In this document: positions 37,185 through 48,206 of the stretch, piece after piece
Layout: the number at the start of each line of letters is the position of its first letter
How positions within the stretch are numbered: position 1 is the first letter of the stretch
Source of the DNA: Entophlyctis helioformis
Taxonomy: Eukaryota; Chytridiomycota; Chytridiomycetes; Chytridiales; Chytriomycetaceae
NCBI GenBank assembly: GCA_025526915.1
Contig: JAHLKH010000012.1
Coordinates: 124,001-188,000, forward strand
DNA length: 64,000 bases
Reading direction: 5' to 3'
Made by a program: the position numbers and the translations under genes
Notes under the pieces: model-generated
Told to the model about the DNA's origin: nothing
Seen by the model: the letters and a program-made list of their open reading frames with translations, nothing else
The model's database searches: none

Positions 37185-39811
37185 TCAGTGGGTGGTGAAC
37201 TTGAGGTAGAAGTTGGTCATGACCGCAAAGAAGAGCACAATGACCAGCACAGTGGGGCCAGTGCGGTCGTCGTACGGGCCGGCATCGCGGGTGCGGATCT
37301 TGTGTGCGCGCCACTGGTACAGGAACAGGGCGTACATCATGAACATCATGGCAACGACCGTGAAGATGGCCCCGAGATCTGGCCGACAACATCACCAAAG
37401 TTGAGGAGGCCGAGCGCGAGGCCGCCGAGCACAATGCAAAAGTGCAGCCAAGAGAGGAAGGTGCGCTCGTTGGCAAAGAACACCTTGGGCTCAATGCGCA
37501 CGGGCAGAGCGATGCGCTTGTTCTTGAACTGGCGAGGAATGCCGTTGGATGTGGTGGCCGTTGCGCTTTCGTCGCCGGCGCGAGAGAAGAATGGCGCAAC
37601 GTGGTTGGTGAAGAACGACGTCACAGAAGCAACAACACCAGGCTGCTCAGCAGAGCGAGCATCGGTGCGACGAGCACCGTTCAGGAGAGGTGTAGTCTCG
37701 TCCTGCTCATCACGCGACGCGCGGTTGCGGTTGCCGTTTGCAGCAGCGAAAGAGGACGCTGGGGTGGGCTGGTCGACAAGGATCTCAATGTTGTCGCTGG
37801 AATCGGAGGCGGGACCCTTGCCCTTGTTGCGACGGACAGGAGACTGGGCGGCGGCAATGGCGGCGGCAGACACGGGCGTAGAGGCGGAAATGCACCCCAG
37901 TTGTCGGCAGGACGCTTGCGGATGTCCTTGTCCATCTGGGGCAGCCAGAAGGGAAGAAGCGACACGCGGTTCTCCAGGAGCGTCGACACGCCGTGGATGA
38001 ACTTTGAGAACTTGGGCACCTCCTCGACAAGGTGGCTCTTGATGAGATCGTCGACCCACTTGGGGGCCTCGGTGCCGTGCTGCGTCTGGAGCTTGACCTC
38101 GAGGATGGCGTACGGGAAGGAGCAAACGTCCTCCTCGGGCAGGTGGGTGAATGGAGCGATCGTGCCGGCATCGAGACGGCGCCAGTTGTTGCCCGAGCGG
38201 GGACGGCCAAAGTTGTCTTCGCGGATCATGGTGAGCTCCGTGTCGAGCGAGATGCGGACGCATGCATCGCCGGGCAGCTGGAAGGCGGTGCGGTTGTAAA
38301 AGGTGCGGACCATGGGCTTGAGGCCCTTTGAGGCAACAGACTGCTGGACCTCGGTGGAGAGCGTCTGCATGCCATTGAGCTCCTTTTCAGACTTGAGGCC
38401 GCGGTCGCGCATCTTCTGGATGGTGTGGTCCATGGTGTACTCGCCGCGGAGGTACGCGTTGACGTACTTTTCCTTGATGGGGAAGCGCTCCTTGACCGAG
38501 GTCTCGCCGGTCCAGTCCTCGCGGTGGGTCTTGCGCTCGACAAAGACCTCGGTCTGGTCCATGTTGCCGTACCAGCGGAGACGGAGAGCCTGGGCACCCT
38601 CGTGCTTCTCCAGACGGCCCAGGTACAGATCAAACGAGTCGTTGTCAAAGTAGATGGACGAGATGGCGGGGTCGTCCTTGCCGGTCTTGGAAAAGACAAG
38701 CACGGGCAGGTTCTTGAGGATGTGGATCTTGACCTCCGTGACGTTGTCGGGGTGCACCCAGTACTTTGTGGTGCGACGCACAAACGAGGTGCCGGTCGGG
38801 GGCGGGGGCGCCTCGCGCTTGCCGCCGGTGCGGAGCGTGTCGTACAGCTTGGACAGACGGATGATCAGCATGTCGAAGCTCTGCTTGTAGAACGGACGGG
38901 CGTTGAGGCGGACCATGAACATGGTCTTGAGCATAAACTCGGTGTGCTTGTCATGCTTCTTGAGGATCTGTCGGACGGCGCAAGTGTCAGCGACCAAGAT
39001 GCGAGGAAAGAAAATTGTCTGCGGCCGCCAAGATCAAATTATCCTCCTGCGCTGGCGTGGCAAGCAGGCGACGGCAGGATAGATGGCAGGATGGACGGAC
39101 AGACAGACGGGCACGCTTACCTTGATGAAGCCCGAGTAGTTGAGACGCACAAACTTGGACAGCTCGCCGACCTCTGTGGTGATGCTGGTGATCTCCTGCT
39201 CGATCGAGGCGAAGCTGTCGGTGTCGACCTGGCTGTCCGTGTCCTTTGCCTTTTTGAGGATGGAGTCGACCAGCTCCTCGCAGTGCTGCACGCGGCGGGT
39301 GAGCTCGTCGCCCTTGATGCTGCAGAACGACGCAACCTGTTGGATGGGTGGTGGTCGGATGGACGGTCAGCCGGATGGTTGGATGGAAGGCTGGATGGCC
39401 TTGCTAGTGTGCCAGCTTGGCAGCAGCCTCGCCTGGCACACAGACAGACACCAATAGGCAGACACCAAGGGACGCACCTTCTCGAGCTCGCGCTCCAGCG
39501 CCTCGACAAAGTCGGCCTCGTGCTTCTCGGTGAACTTGCCCGAGGTGGTGCCGGCCTTGAGGAGCGACTTTAGCTGGTCATAGTCACTGCAGCCGCCAGG
39601 GCGTCGTTGGGCGTCGTTGGGCGTCATCACCAGGCGTCACCAGGCATCACCAGGCGTCACCATCCAAGCCAGCCAGCCAGCCAGTCAGTCAGTCAGCCAG
39701 TCAGGCAGACCAGCCAGACATACGCAGCGACACAGCAACACACAGCGGCACTCACATGTAGTAAAAGTGAAACGCAGTCTTCTGCTCCTTGAGGGTCGAG
39801 CCGTACTTCAT
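37185..39811 (-). CDS. VTC4: Vacuolar transporter chaperone subunit 4, SPX-VTC polyphosphate polymerase
   Basis: Catalytic subunit of the VTC complex: polymerises ATP-derived phosphate into polyphosphate and passes it into the vacuole. Exons 39811-39756, 39586-39478, 39336-39121 and 38967-37185 give about 721 residues, the length of yeast Vtc4. Order: SPX domain (starts [14 protein letters not shown]; lysine-rich [14 protein letters not shown] at its end), which in this family binds inositol pyrophosphates; the tunnel-type catalytic domain ([50 protein letters not shown]); an acidic/Ser linker; and three C-terminal helices beginning at [20 protein letters not shown]. The catalytic arginines and lysines favour VTC4 over the non-catalytic VTC2/3. 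The frame changes near 37,885 and at about 37,385, where a GGGG run seems one G short. Confidence 0.93.
39600..39720. repeat. Short tandem repeats in the first VTC4 intron
   Basis: Imperfect units of caccaggcgtcac (about 39,627-39,660) are followed by ccag/tcag tetranucleotide repeats (about 39,667-39,712), all inside the intron 39,587-39,755. Confidence 0.6.
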
Positions 39812-40443
39812 CGTGGCTCGTGGACGTCGATGGGAAAGTTGGCGGGAAGGGGGCTCGGTGGGTCGCTGCGTCTTTAAGCGGTCGGATTCGTCGAAATTTG
39901 CATCAGAAAATTTTTGGGTTTGGCGCGGGCGGATGATAGGCTGGCGGACGCCTTCCAACCATTGTCGCACGTTGGCCCGGATCAACGGTGCCCCGATCTC
40001 GACGGCCGGCCGCAATCTTTGCGAAGAAGCCGCCGTCTGGCTGGGCTGGCCGGCCGAAGGGATCAGCAGTCTGGAGCAAACCTGCGCTGCTACAAACAAG
40101 GATTGACGTCAGACGAGATCAGCCGTCGCTTGATCTGGTCTGCCGCCGGCAGACACACACAGGCCTGGGCCCGCTTGTCCACCACTGCAATCCTCTGCTC
40201 AGCTGCTCTTCTGCTTGACTCTGCTCCATCCTTCCCCACTCATCTCCAGTCTTCCCCACCAGTCCCCGCCAGTCCCCGCTCGGACCCGCCAGTCCAATTC
40301 GGCTCGCGATGCGTTGTCTGGACATGCAGCACGTCCGGTTTCACGTTGACGGTGCACACCACCACCACCACAGGGGTCGTGAAACAACGACTCTGTTTCA
40401 GCGGGGCCCCGCCGGCACTTGCCCTGTCGGCATCACATCAACC
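39812..40443. other. Divergent spacer between VTC4 and the F-box gene; no gene seen
   Basis: An AT-rich patch (ttcgtcgaaatttgcatcagaaaatttttggg, about 39,888-39,919, with an inverted aaatt/aattt feature) sits some 80-110 bases upstream of the VTC4 start. Further right lies a ccagtcttccccaccagtccccgccagtcccc-type repeat (about 40,240-40,280) in front of the F-box gene. Confidence 0.45.
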
Positions 40444-43400
40444 ATGCAGGCACTTCCAGAGGAGCTGCTGTGCGCCATTCTCGGTCTGCTGCCGCTGCAC
40501 GCACGGCTGCAGTCGGCGCTGGTCTGCAGAGCCTGGGCCGCTGCCGTCACCGACCTGCGCAGCCTGACCCTGCATCCATCTCCGGCCATGGCACGCATCG
40601 GCCTGCCGCGCATCCTCGCCCGCTTTCCTCGGCTGCAAGAGCTGTCGGTATGTCGGCTGGTGCACCAAGTGCCTTGCGGCATCCACTGCTAACACCGCTG
40701 GTGCCGACAGCTCAAGCTGGTCTCACGGACAGACGGCTCGATGCATGCGCTTGTCGACCTTGGCGCCACCTTCACCGGCCACCAGTCTCTCGTCAGCCTG
40801 ACGTCCGAGACAACATCCGTCGTCGCTGGCCTGACAAGCTGCCCGCGACTCAGGCGGCTGGTGCTGCGAGAGGACTTTACCATGCCGATCCCGCATCTGC
40901 TGTCCGCCAGCATCAACGGCCTCGAGATCATCTTTGTGCGCCTCGCTGCTCAGCTGCACGAGCTCGACGTTGACTGTCCGCTGCTTTGGGCCGTTGCTCG
41001 CTTCGGCGATCTCGACATTCACGCTCGGCAGGCTGGCGAGCCTAGTTCCAGCACTGCAGACGATAACAGCGACAGCGACGAGGACGGCGGCGAGGACGAC
41101 GCAACAGACGTCGCATCAGACGCAAGCTCGACATCAGACCATTCCGACCATGACGAGGCTGCCAGGAGCAAGCCCTCGCGAGCTCGTGCCAAGGCACATT
41201 GGCCCGTGACCATCAGGACCCTGGCTCTGCGATCGCTCCACTCCAGCTCGCTCGCCGAGTTCATGAAAGGATGGATCAGCCGCCACCATCTGCCGAGTCT
41301 GCACACTCTCCAGCTGGACACGGACGAGGCGCGCATGACGCGTCGGCACACGCGATGGCTCGCACGAGCATGTCCGCATCTCAACACGCTGCTGCTATCA
41401 CACTGCCATGTTGCTCGGACAACGCCGCTCGATGACTTTGTGTCGCCACTCGCCTCATCTCTGCGATCTTTGCACCTGGCATCGTGCGACATTCCCGTCG
41501 GTCCAATCGTCTCTGCTGCGCCAAATGTCGCCAAGGAAGCCGTGCATGCGGTCTTGCTGGTCATCCCTGCACTCGAGAGCCTCGAGATCAGCCATTGCAA
41601 GATCCGTCTGGACGACACCAATGTCAGCGCCAGCACAAGCAGCAACCCAGCAACGCTCGCATTGTTCTTGTCGCAGCTGCCCAGCGTCCGCTTTGCTCGT
41701 GCCAGGACTGCCTGCTCGCCACCGCCACGGCTGCGCCGTCTTGCCCTCCTTGGCTTTGGTCGCCTCATGCCCAACGTCACGTTTGTGGCCGAGTTGAGCT
41801 GTCTCGAGTTTCTCAAGCTCGACGATCTGTCACCATCTGTCCTGCATGACCGCCTCAGCAGCGATGCAAGCGAGAGTGAAGCCAATGGAGCAGAAACAGA
41901 CCCAGTCGCGGAGGATCTCACGTGGACGGCCATTTGCGACAGGCTGCCGAGCATGGTGCACATTGACTTGCGCTTCACTCGTGCTTCGCCCGACCACCGT
42001 GATGAACTGCCCGCGATTCCAATGCCGACACCTGCAGCCGCCTCATTGCCCGCAAAGCGGCTCGACAAGCTGCGGCACCTGGCATTGTACGCGCCGCCCT
42101 CGCTGCACCGCACGCTGGCCATTATTGCGGCACATTCTCAGCTCGCGACGGTTAAACTCAACTACATCCCAGACACGGTCGATGACGCTAGTGCACCAGC
42201 CATCCGTCTTCCCTGCCTCAAGAAGCTTGCTGTCCACTGCCACGGGCCTGACTCGCAGGCTGTTGTCAAGCGACTTTTGGTTTCGCTCACGGGCACATCA
42301 CCGCAGCTCACCGACGTCCAGATCCACGCCACCAAGCCCCTCAACCTCGATCTGCCCGATGACGAAGACAATGACAGTGACAGCAGCAGCGACACAGCAA
42401 GCGTTGCAAGTTCAGACAGTGACGACGCCGACGACGACGCCAATCACCAGGGCGGAGAACAGCCAGACGAACCTCGGCCAGAGGATGCCGACCATCTGCG
42501 TCCACGCCGCGATGCCCTTCAGGACGCGTCCACCATCCCAAGCCCGTCCATTGAGTCCACCACCACATCGACCCCACAAACGAGCGTCGAGCGCATCGAT
42601 GCCACAACGATTGCGCACCTCGTCGCCGCATGCCCGTTTGTCAGCACTTTCAAGGTGTCGGGGATGCTTGTTGATCCACTCGCCATATCGTGGATGGCGC
42701 ACAATGGGTGTGGGTGGTGGTCAACGACGCTCGAGACGGTCGAGATGATGGTGCCCAGCCTGCCGTCGGACGATATGGAGCACGTCATTGACCAGTGGAC
42801 GAGTCTGCAGAGTCTTGAGCTCGGTGTCGAGGATATCGAAGACGCCGAGCCGTCATGGCCAGTCGAACGGATCTCTTGGATCCGGCGACACTCTGCGTCG
42901 TCGTCTGGCGCGTCTGGCGCTTCTGGCGCTTCTGCAGAGACGTCAGACTCGTCCATGTCGACTTCCCAGGATGCTGCGCCAGATTTGCCACGTCCGCTGT
43001 GGATCCCGTGGTCGCCACACAACCTTCCGCGCATAGGGACGCCTTCGCACACCGAGTCGTCCATGCCACCCTCGCCAACAGCATCGATGCCGTCTCTTCC
43101 AGCCGATCACAGCCACGATCACGATCACGACCACACAACGTCTGGCATTGCCGAAGACATTGCCGATCACACAGACGCATACAGCCACCACACCAACACA
43201 GCACCCGCAGGGCCAGCACCAAACTCGGCAAGAAACCAGCTGACTGCACTTGATGAGCGCCGGGCAGCCCTTTGTACATCCTATACCGACCATCTCAAGG
43301 AGACGCGTCCGTGGCTGGCCGCCTGCCGTGTGTGGACGCCAAACCTCCGGCAGGAACGGACACGCGCCATGCTGCTGCGTCGTATTCTGCTCAATAGAGC

Positions 43401-43446
43401 TGGCCAGCGGCGACGTCATCATACCAATGATGCGCCAGAAGCATAA
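40444..43446 (+). CDS. F-box protein with leucine-rich C-terminal region
   Basis: Two exons, 40,444-40,647 and 40,711-43,446, give about 979 residues with no frame break. The F-box is at the very start: ALPEELLCAILGLLPLHARL then SALVCRAWAAAV. F-box proteins recruit substrates to SCF ubiquitin ligases through Skp1. The rest has irregular leucine-rich segments (LHTLQLDTDEA; LNTLLLSHCHVA; LRSLHLASCDIP; LESLEISHCKI), interrupted by acidic Ser/Asp inserts near 41,060-41,150 and 42,355-42,450 and a His/Asp-rich stretch near 43,100-43,135. The start ATG lies at the F-box; an in-frame ATG at 40,309 would add 45 residues with a His run. The substrate is unknown. The stop is 68 bases before the first seven-helix gene. 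Confidence 0.8.
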
Positions 43447-43514
43447 TGAATGCAATGAAATGCGGATATCCTCGCTGTACCGATTGTGGAAGGTATGCCC
43501 TCGAGTTTTCTACA

Positions 43515-44393
43515 ATGCTGCTGACTGCAATAGAAGTTGTCACGCTGGCACTATTGCCTCTCAGCCTTGTGCTGGCCGCCATCATGCTCGTGCGGCTGTG
43601 GAGCCTGCCGGCGTCGCCGTACCTCGCCGTCATGCGCATCATGGTCGCCCTTGTATTCCCAGGCACCCTTTGCATCTACCTCACGTGGTTCGCACTCCCA
43701 ACGAGCAGCTACGCGTACACGGTCACAAAGACGCTCGGGCTCCTCATCTTCCAGGTCATGGTGTTTCTGCTCATTCTCGCCCAGCTTGAGCTGCTGACGG
43801 TCCTGGCACCGTTCATTGCGGGCATCCGTCCGCAATACATCTTGGCGGCACAGGTCGTCACCTGTGGCAGCGCATTGGGTGTTTGCGCCGCGACTGCAGG
43901 GCTGTTGTTCTCGGACGCGTTCGTGTCAAGCTATCTGTTGCTGGTTCTCTGCTGGAACGTAGCCGTGGGCATTTTCGACACCAGCATGCAGCTCTTTCTG
44001 CTGTACTTTGTTCTGTACAAGCTCAAGGATGTATCGGTTCGGTTCCGGATGCAGTATGTGGCGCTGATTGCCACGAATGCGGCTGTCTTGACTGCGGGCG
44101 GCGTGCATTTCGTGCTCTCGATGAGCTTCGAGGTTCAGTCGCTTGCATTTTCGGGAGCCGCTGCGTCCATCTACTCTGCTATTGCAGCCGAGTCTGTGCA
44201 GATTCTGCGCACCTCGTTGCAGAGCCCAACGCGCGCTGTCAAGTCGGGTGCGAAGCCCGCCACCAAGAAAGTCTCACTGCCTGCTGGCGCTGCTGCTGTT
44301 GCGCCAAATGCACTATCGAGACGCATGCTAGACTCGACAGACGCACACGAAACACCACCATCGGCACCGCCAGTGTCGGTCATTATCGAATGA
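43515..44393 (+). CDS. Seven-helix membrane protein, paralogue 1 of 4
   Basis: About 292 residues with seven hydrophobic segments and almost no N-terminal domain. I chose the ATG at 43,515 because MLLTAIEVVTLA matches the start of the three paralogues (MIPIEVVTLA); an upstream in-frame ATG at 43,446 touches the F-box stop. Signature shared by all copies: QLEL near the end of helix 3, QLFLLYFVLYKLKDVS after helix 5, and a final helix ending in ESVQILRT. The C-terminal tail is about 60 residues, basic then Ser/Pro-rich, presumably cytosolic. The layout resembles a receptor, but I see none of the class motifs (no DRY, no NPxxY), so no ligand or G-protein link is claimed. It is the most divergent of the four copies and lies outside the tandem units. 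Confidence 0.75.
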   Translation: MLLTAIEVVTLALLPLSLVLAAIMLVRLWSLPASPYLAVMRIMVALVFPGTLCIYLTWFALPTSSYAYTVTKTLGLLIFQVMVFLLILAQLELLTVLAPFIAGIRPQYILAAQVVTCGSALGVCAATAGLLFSDAFVSSYLLLVLCWNVAVGIFDTSMQLFLLYFVLYKLKDVSVRFRMQYVALIATNAAVLTAGGVHFVLSMSFEVQSLAFSGAAASIYSAIAAESVQILRTSLQSPTRAVKSGAKPATKKVSLPAGAAAVAPNALSRRMLDSTDAHETPPSAPPVSVIIE

Positions 44394-44684
44394 ATGCTCT
44401 TGACAGCCTTGGTTGGGCCATGACCGAAGAGCCGGCAGCCAGCCAGAAAGGACAGCCAGTGGACGATGCTCATCAGCGAGCATGCCACGAGCAAGTGTAT
44501 GGCTGCTCAGTGACCTGTTAGTTCCATCGGCATTTCTGCAATGCGTGCTCGCATGGGCTTCAATGCGCACTCACGTGCCCAACCTTCAGATCCAGATCCA
44601 GCCAATCAGCGGCACACTCTCAGAGGCGATGGCATGAGCAGCTGGGCAGTGCACATCGGCTTCGCCATCTCGCCAACTGCTGCG

Positions 44685-45890
44685 ATGCAGCCCCACGTAC
44701 CGTTGCTTCTGGCAGTGCTCTCGTCTGCACGCTGCGTGTCTGCCATGGACTGGGTGCTCTCGTCGGTCCTCAGCACCTGTCCCGGAACAAGCGTTCCAGC
44801 AAGAGTCTACGACACTGCCAACCTCATCTTGCCAGCGACACTGCCCACCGAACCGCCGCTCTGTGTTGCGTTTCCGTCCACCTACCGCTCGATGGTGTAC
44901 ACAGACAGCTCCCGCTCGTCGGCCATCCTGACCGCATGCCCGATGGCCGATTGCCGCACCAACTGCTCGTCGTCAGAGACCATCAGCCGGTGGTCCGACC
45001 TGCCGACAGCACCCTGTGGAGCCGTGTTTGCTCCCATCTCACCGAGCCGAGTGATCACCATCGCCGACATCGAGTCGGCGGTATCGAGATCAAGTGCAGT
45101 CGCCAAACTCGGCCAGGGACCGGCAGCGTCAGCATACTATCTGCAGCTCAAATACCCCTTGGTAGCCAACTGCTCTGGCGACCCCATCTCTGCGACGGTC
45201 GGATACCTGTTCGAGACGTGCAGCCGCATCTCCACCGACCGCTTCGCCAAGACGCTGATCTCCGACACCGAGCCAAAGCTGTTCACCGAGGCATGTAGCG
45301 ATGCACAGTGCATCGCCAACTGCAGCGTTATCTCATCGTCGTTCAAGCCAACGTCTCCAAGAGGATCGGCGCCGCAGTGCATGATGGATCCGCCGTTCAG
45401 TCGACTGACGTTTGACGCCAAGGCCTTGACAAGCGCGTCGCGGTATCCTGCCGCGCCGCTTGGCAGCCATCGCCGCCGTCGTCGTCCAATCCGTTTGCGG
45501 CAGGCACGCCGCTGTTCATCATTGCATACTCTGCCCTCGCTGTTGTGGTCGTGGCTGGTGCTGTCATCTGGCGCGCGGGGCGACAGAACCGCCGACGAAA
45601 CACCCAGCTTCTCAGTGACGCCCATGCTGGATCTGGCGGAGATGCCGTTGCGCATCTTTAGCATCGCTCCTATTGGCAACTTGGACGGGTACCAGCAGAT
45701 CGATGACGGCAGAAACAGCAGCAGTGTTTTACTCGAGACGGACAAAGCATGCGGGATAATGGGAACGACGTTTCAACAGCGCACACTGGCAGAGACGAAT
45801 CCCTCGGCACATGGAGATCAGGCTGACGGCGACAATACAGTGCGGCACTCGGGGCAGCGTCTGTGGCAGTTGTTGCTCGTCTCACGATAA
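44685..45890 (+). CDS. Cysteine-containing signal-peptide protein, probably type I membrane
   Basis: I do not recognise the family. ATG at 44,685 opens a signal peptide (PHVPLLLAVLSSARCVSA), then about 260 residues with cysteines in pairs (CPMADCRTNC; CSDAQCIANC), Ser/Thr-rich, fitting an extracellular domain. Near 45,460 the listed frame turns Arg-rich, while another frame reads FIIAYSALAVVVVAGAVIW followed by RAGRQNRRR: a membrane helix with a basic stop-transfer. I infer a one-base frame change and a type I topology. The downstream end is uncertain. The helix frame stops at about 45,660; the original frame continues to 45,890, and its last 30 codons lie inside the duplicated segment. It stands between seven-helix paralogues 1 and 2. 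Confidence 0.5.
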   Translation: MQPHVPLLLAVLSSARCVSAMDWVLSSVLSTCPGTSVPARVYDTANLILPATLPTEPPLCVAFPSTYRSMVYTDSSRSSAILTACPMADCRTNCSSSETISRWSDLPTAPCGAVFAPISPSRVITIADIESAVSRSSAVAKLGQGPAASAYYLQLKYPLVANCSGDPISATVGYLFETCSRISTDRFAKTLISDTEPKLFTEACSDAQCIANCSVISSSFKPTSPRGSAPQCMMDPPFSRLTFDAKALTSASRYPAAPLGSHRRRRRPIRLRQARRCSSLHTLPSLLWSWLVLSSGARGDRTADETPSFSVTPMLDLAEMPLRIFSIAPIGNLDGYQQIDDGRNSSSVLLETDKACGIMGTTFQQRTLAETNPSAHGDQADGDNTVRHSGQRLWQLLLVSR

Positions 45891-46098
45891 ATGGCGTGTG
45901 TGGCTCTTTGGAGCAAGCAGGAAGGGACTGCGATGAATAAAGGCTGTTGGCAATTTCTCATTTCAGACCATGTTGGTTTTCCAAACGACGGCAGTCGTAT
46001 CACACTCTGTAAAATGAAACCATGGAGCGCTGGTTTGGTTGGTTTCGCGAGGAGTTTTCCCATGACCACATTTCGTCATCTTTGAGTGGACACACACA

Positions 46099-47124
46099 AT
46101 GATTCCAATAGAAGTCGTCACGCTCGCCACACTTGCCGTTGGCGCATGTCTGGCTATTGCCATGCTGGTCCGTCTGCGGCGCATGCCCTTCTCCTACTAC
46201 CTGCTCGGCATCCGCATCATGGTCGCGCTCGACTTGCCCTTAATCTTCAGCATCTACATCGGCTGGTTCGTTTACCCAACCGGCCACGCCAACACAGTTC
46301 TCAGGAACTTTGCGTTTCTTGTCACTCAAATCCTGGGCATACTGCTCTCACTCGCACAGCTCGAGCTTCTCGGTATCATCTCGCCGTTTGTCAAGGGCAT
46401 CAGAAAGCAGCACATTGTGATCGCACAGGGCGTCGTCTGTGTATTCGCCCTTGGTATGCTCTCCGCGACCTGTACCCTCTTCTTCACCGACTCGATTATA
46501 CCGTCGTATAAGATCTTACTATTCGTTTGGCACTGTTCCGTCGGAGCGTGCGACACGAGTATCCAGTTGTTTCTGCTCTACTTTGTCTTGTACAAGCTCA
46601 AGGACGTCTCGACTGGATTGCGCATCTGGTACGCATCACTTATCGGCGCTCACGTCGTCATCCTGATTACTGGCGGTACACATTTCGCGCTCGTGATGAG
46701 CTTTGAGTATCGGCCATTGGCATTCGGGGCCTCCATGATGGCCATCTATGTGACGATTGCAGCAGAATGTGTGATTATTCTGCGGACTGCCCTGCTGAGT
46801 CCAAAGAAGGTGGCCGAGAAACTCAAAGTACCAGATAATACGCCATTGGCGACCACGAAAGGCGCAACTGATACGACGTTGGTGCCAGCACCAGCACCAG
46901 CACCAACACGGCTGGGAACACCATCCGTCCTTGAAAAAATACGATTTGACACCAACACCAATATGGCAGGGAATGCTACCAGCCGTGGAAAACTAAATCT
47001 GACGCCAACACCAACACCAACACCAACACCAACACCAACACCAACACCAACACCAACACCAACACCAACACCAACACCAACACCAACACCGACACTGCAG
47101 AGAATGCTACCGGCCATGGAATAA
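46099..47124 (+). CDS. Seven-helix membrane protein, paralogue 2 of 4, with Pro-Thr repeat tail
   Basis: A 341-residue open frame without introns. The start MIPIEVVTLATLAVGACLA runs straight into helix 1; seven helices follow by about residue 235. The tail (SPKKVAEKLKVPDN onward) carries a long run of alternating Pro-Thr encoded by a ccaaca hexamer repeat and ends LQRMLPAME. The body is almost identical to paralogue 4 (about one or two residue changes) and differs at about 40 positions from paralogue 3. The function is unknown. A chemosensory or other receptor-like role is only suggested by the layout and local amplification. Confidence 0.75.
   Translation: MIPIEVVTLATLAVGACLAIAMLVRLRRMPFSYYLLGIRIMVALDLPLIFSIYIGWFVYPTGHANTVLRNFAFLVTQILGILLSLAQLELLGIISPFVKGIRKQHIVIAQGVVCVFALGMLSATCTLFFTDSIIPSYKILLFVWHCSVGACDTSIQLFLLYFVLYKLKDVSTGLRIWYASLIGAHVVILITGGTHFALVMSFEYRPLAFGASMMAIYVTIAAECVIILRTALLSPKKVAEKLKVPDNTPLATTKGATDTTLVPAPAPAPTRLGTPSVLEKIRFDTNTNMAGNATSRGKLNLTPTPTPTPTPTPTPTPTPTPTPTPTPTPTPTLQRMLPAME
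47005..47096. repeat. ccaaca hexamer microsatellite, coding for Pro-Thr
   Basis: About 14 perfect ccaaca units followed by ccgaca, in frame in paralogue 2. Confidence 0.9.
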
Positions 47125-47154
47125 ATCTGGCATGTGTATTCAAACAGCAACCGA

Positions 47155-47699
47155 TCATGTGCCATGAGAAGCACCGCCAAACCCAAGGCCGTGTCTGTTG
47201 GCCTTTACCTGTGCCGCCACTGGATCGCGTCTCCCCAATCCATCCGCACCAAGTCCCTTGCCCTCGGTCCATCCCATCTTGCGCAACATATCAGCTCCAA
47301 CAGTCGCGGTTGCTCCTGGCTCTGGCACAGAGACCGCACGAACAGTTTCGGGAGCTTGCCGCGAGAGGGACAACCGGCGCGACTCGGATGCCGAGTGCAT
47401 CGCCCTTCTGATTGCGGCACGGTCTTGGTAGACTGACTCTATGCTTGGCTGCTCGCTGCCGTCAGGCGGTGTTTCCGTTGCACCAAGACCCTCTGCTCTG
47501 ACTCGCGTCGCTGATGCTTTGGATGTCGATGCAGCAGCTGCCGATGCAGTCGCGCCATGCCGACCCATGTACATGCGCTTGAGACGGTTGAGCTGCGACA
47601 GCCGTGCAGCTTCCTTGAGTGCCTTGGTAAACGCCTGCGGCTTGCCTCTGCCGCCAGAACCATCTCCATTCTCACTGGATGCTGTCTTGAAAGCATTGC
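47155..47699 (-). pseudogene. Truncated 3' fragment of the FHA/G-patch (AGGF1-like) gene, copy A
   Basis: The frame from about 47,699 to the stop at 47,155 encodes the last 180 or so residues of the AGGF1-like protein: a basic linker, YQDRAAIRRAMH, and the G-patch core GADMLRKMGWTEGKGLGADG. Homology to the long copy ends at the attgc at 47,699. OCRE and FHA parts are absent, so this is a duplication remnant. It has no promoter of its own unless the junction supplies one. Confidence 0.85.
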
Positions 47700-47907
47700 G
47701 AGAGCATCCCTTGAAAGCGATCAGTGGGTCGCACTGTCTGTCAATGCCATGTTTTTATGACCTTATCAACGATTCCAACTCGTATGTCAGCGTCCAGACC
47801 GCAACAAGTTGCTTCATTCCAAGGAAAGGATGCCGGCCACAATGCAAAGCGACAGATCCCAGTCACGTGATCTTGGCTGCGGAATACAACGAGAGGCGTT
47901 GACAGAG
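47700..47907. other. Junction spacer of the tandem units
   Basis: This stretch (also at 49,617-49,825) is not found next to the long FHA/G-patch copy. It joins the truncated gene to the start of the next unit and contains no convincing gene. Confidence 0.55.
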
Positions 47908-48206
47908 CCCCTCGGCACATGGAGATCAGGCTGACGGCGACAATACAGTGCGGCACTCGGGGCAGCGTCTGTGGCAGTTGTTGCTCGTCTCACGGTAAAT
48001 GGCGTGTGTGGCTCTTTGGAGCAAGCAGGAAGGGACTGCGATGAATAAAGGCTGTTGGCAATTGTCTCATTTCAGACCATGTTGGTTTTCCAAACGACGG
48101 CAGTCGTATCACACTCTGTAAAATGAAACCATGGAGCGCTGGTTTGGTTGGCTTCGGGAGGGGTTTTCCCATGACCACATTTCGTCATCTTTGATGGACA
48201 CACACA

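Larger units (their letters stand above)
45801..47907. repeat. Tandem duplication unit A
   Basis: The unit begins at ccctcggcacatggagatc and contains a seven-helix gene (plus) and the antisense 3' end of the FHA/G-patch gene. The same sequence restarts at 47,908 and 49,826. Flanking, non-coding parts of the three units differ by only a few bases. Confidence 0.9.

Noticed and set aside
38425..39573. 382-codon plus-strand frame
   Set aside because: Antisense to VTC4, crossing two of its introns; shadow frame.
41019..42122. 367-codon minus-strand frame
   Set aside because: Antisense to the intact F-box protein frame; Ser/Arg-rich shadow.
46999..47098. CRISPR-like array or centromeric satellite
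   Set aside because: The ccaaca units are contiguous without spacers and lie in a coding frame; a simple microsatellite explains them.
47134..47436. Plus-strand frames repeated in all three units (also near 49,081 and 51,174)
   Set aside because: They are antisense to the G-patch coding sequence, which has clear domain homology; repetition reflects the tandem duplication, not a small gene family.
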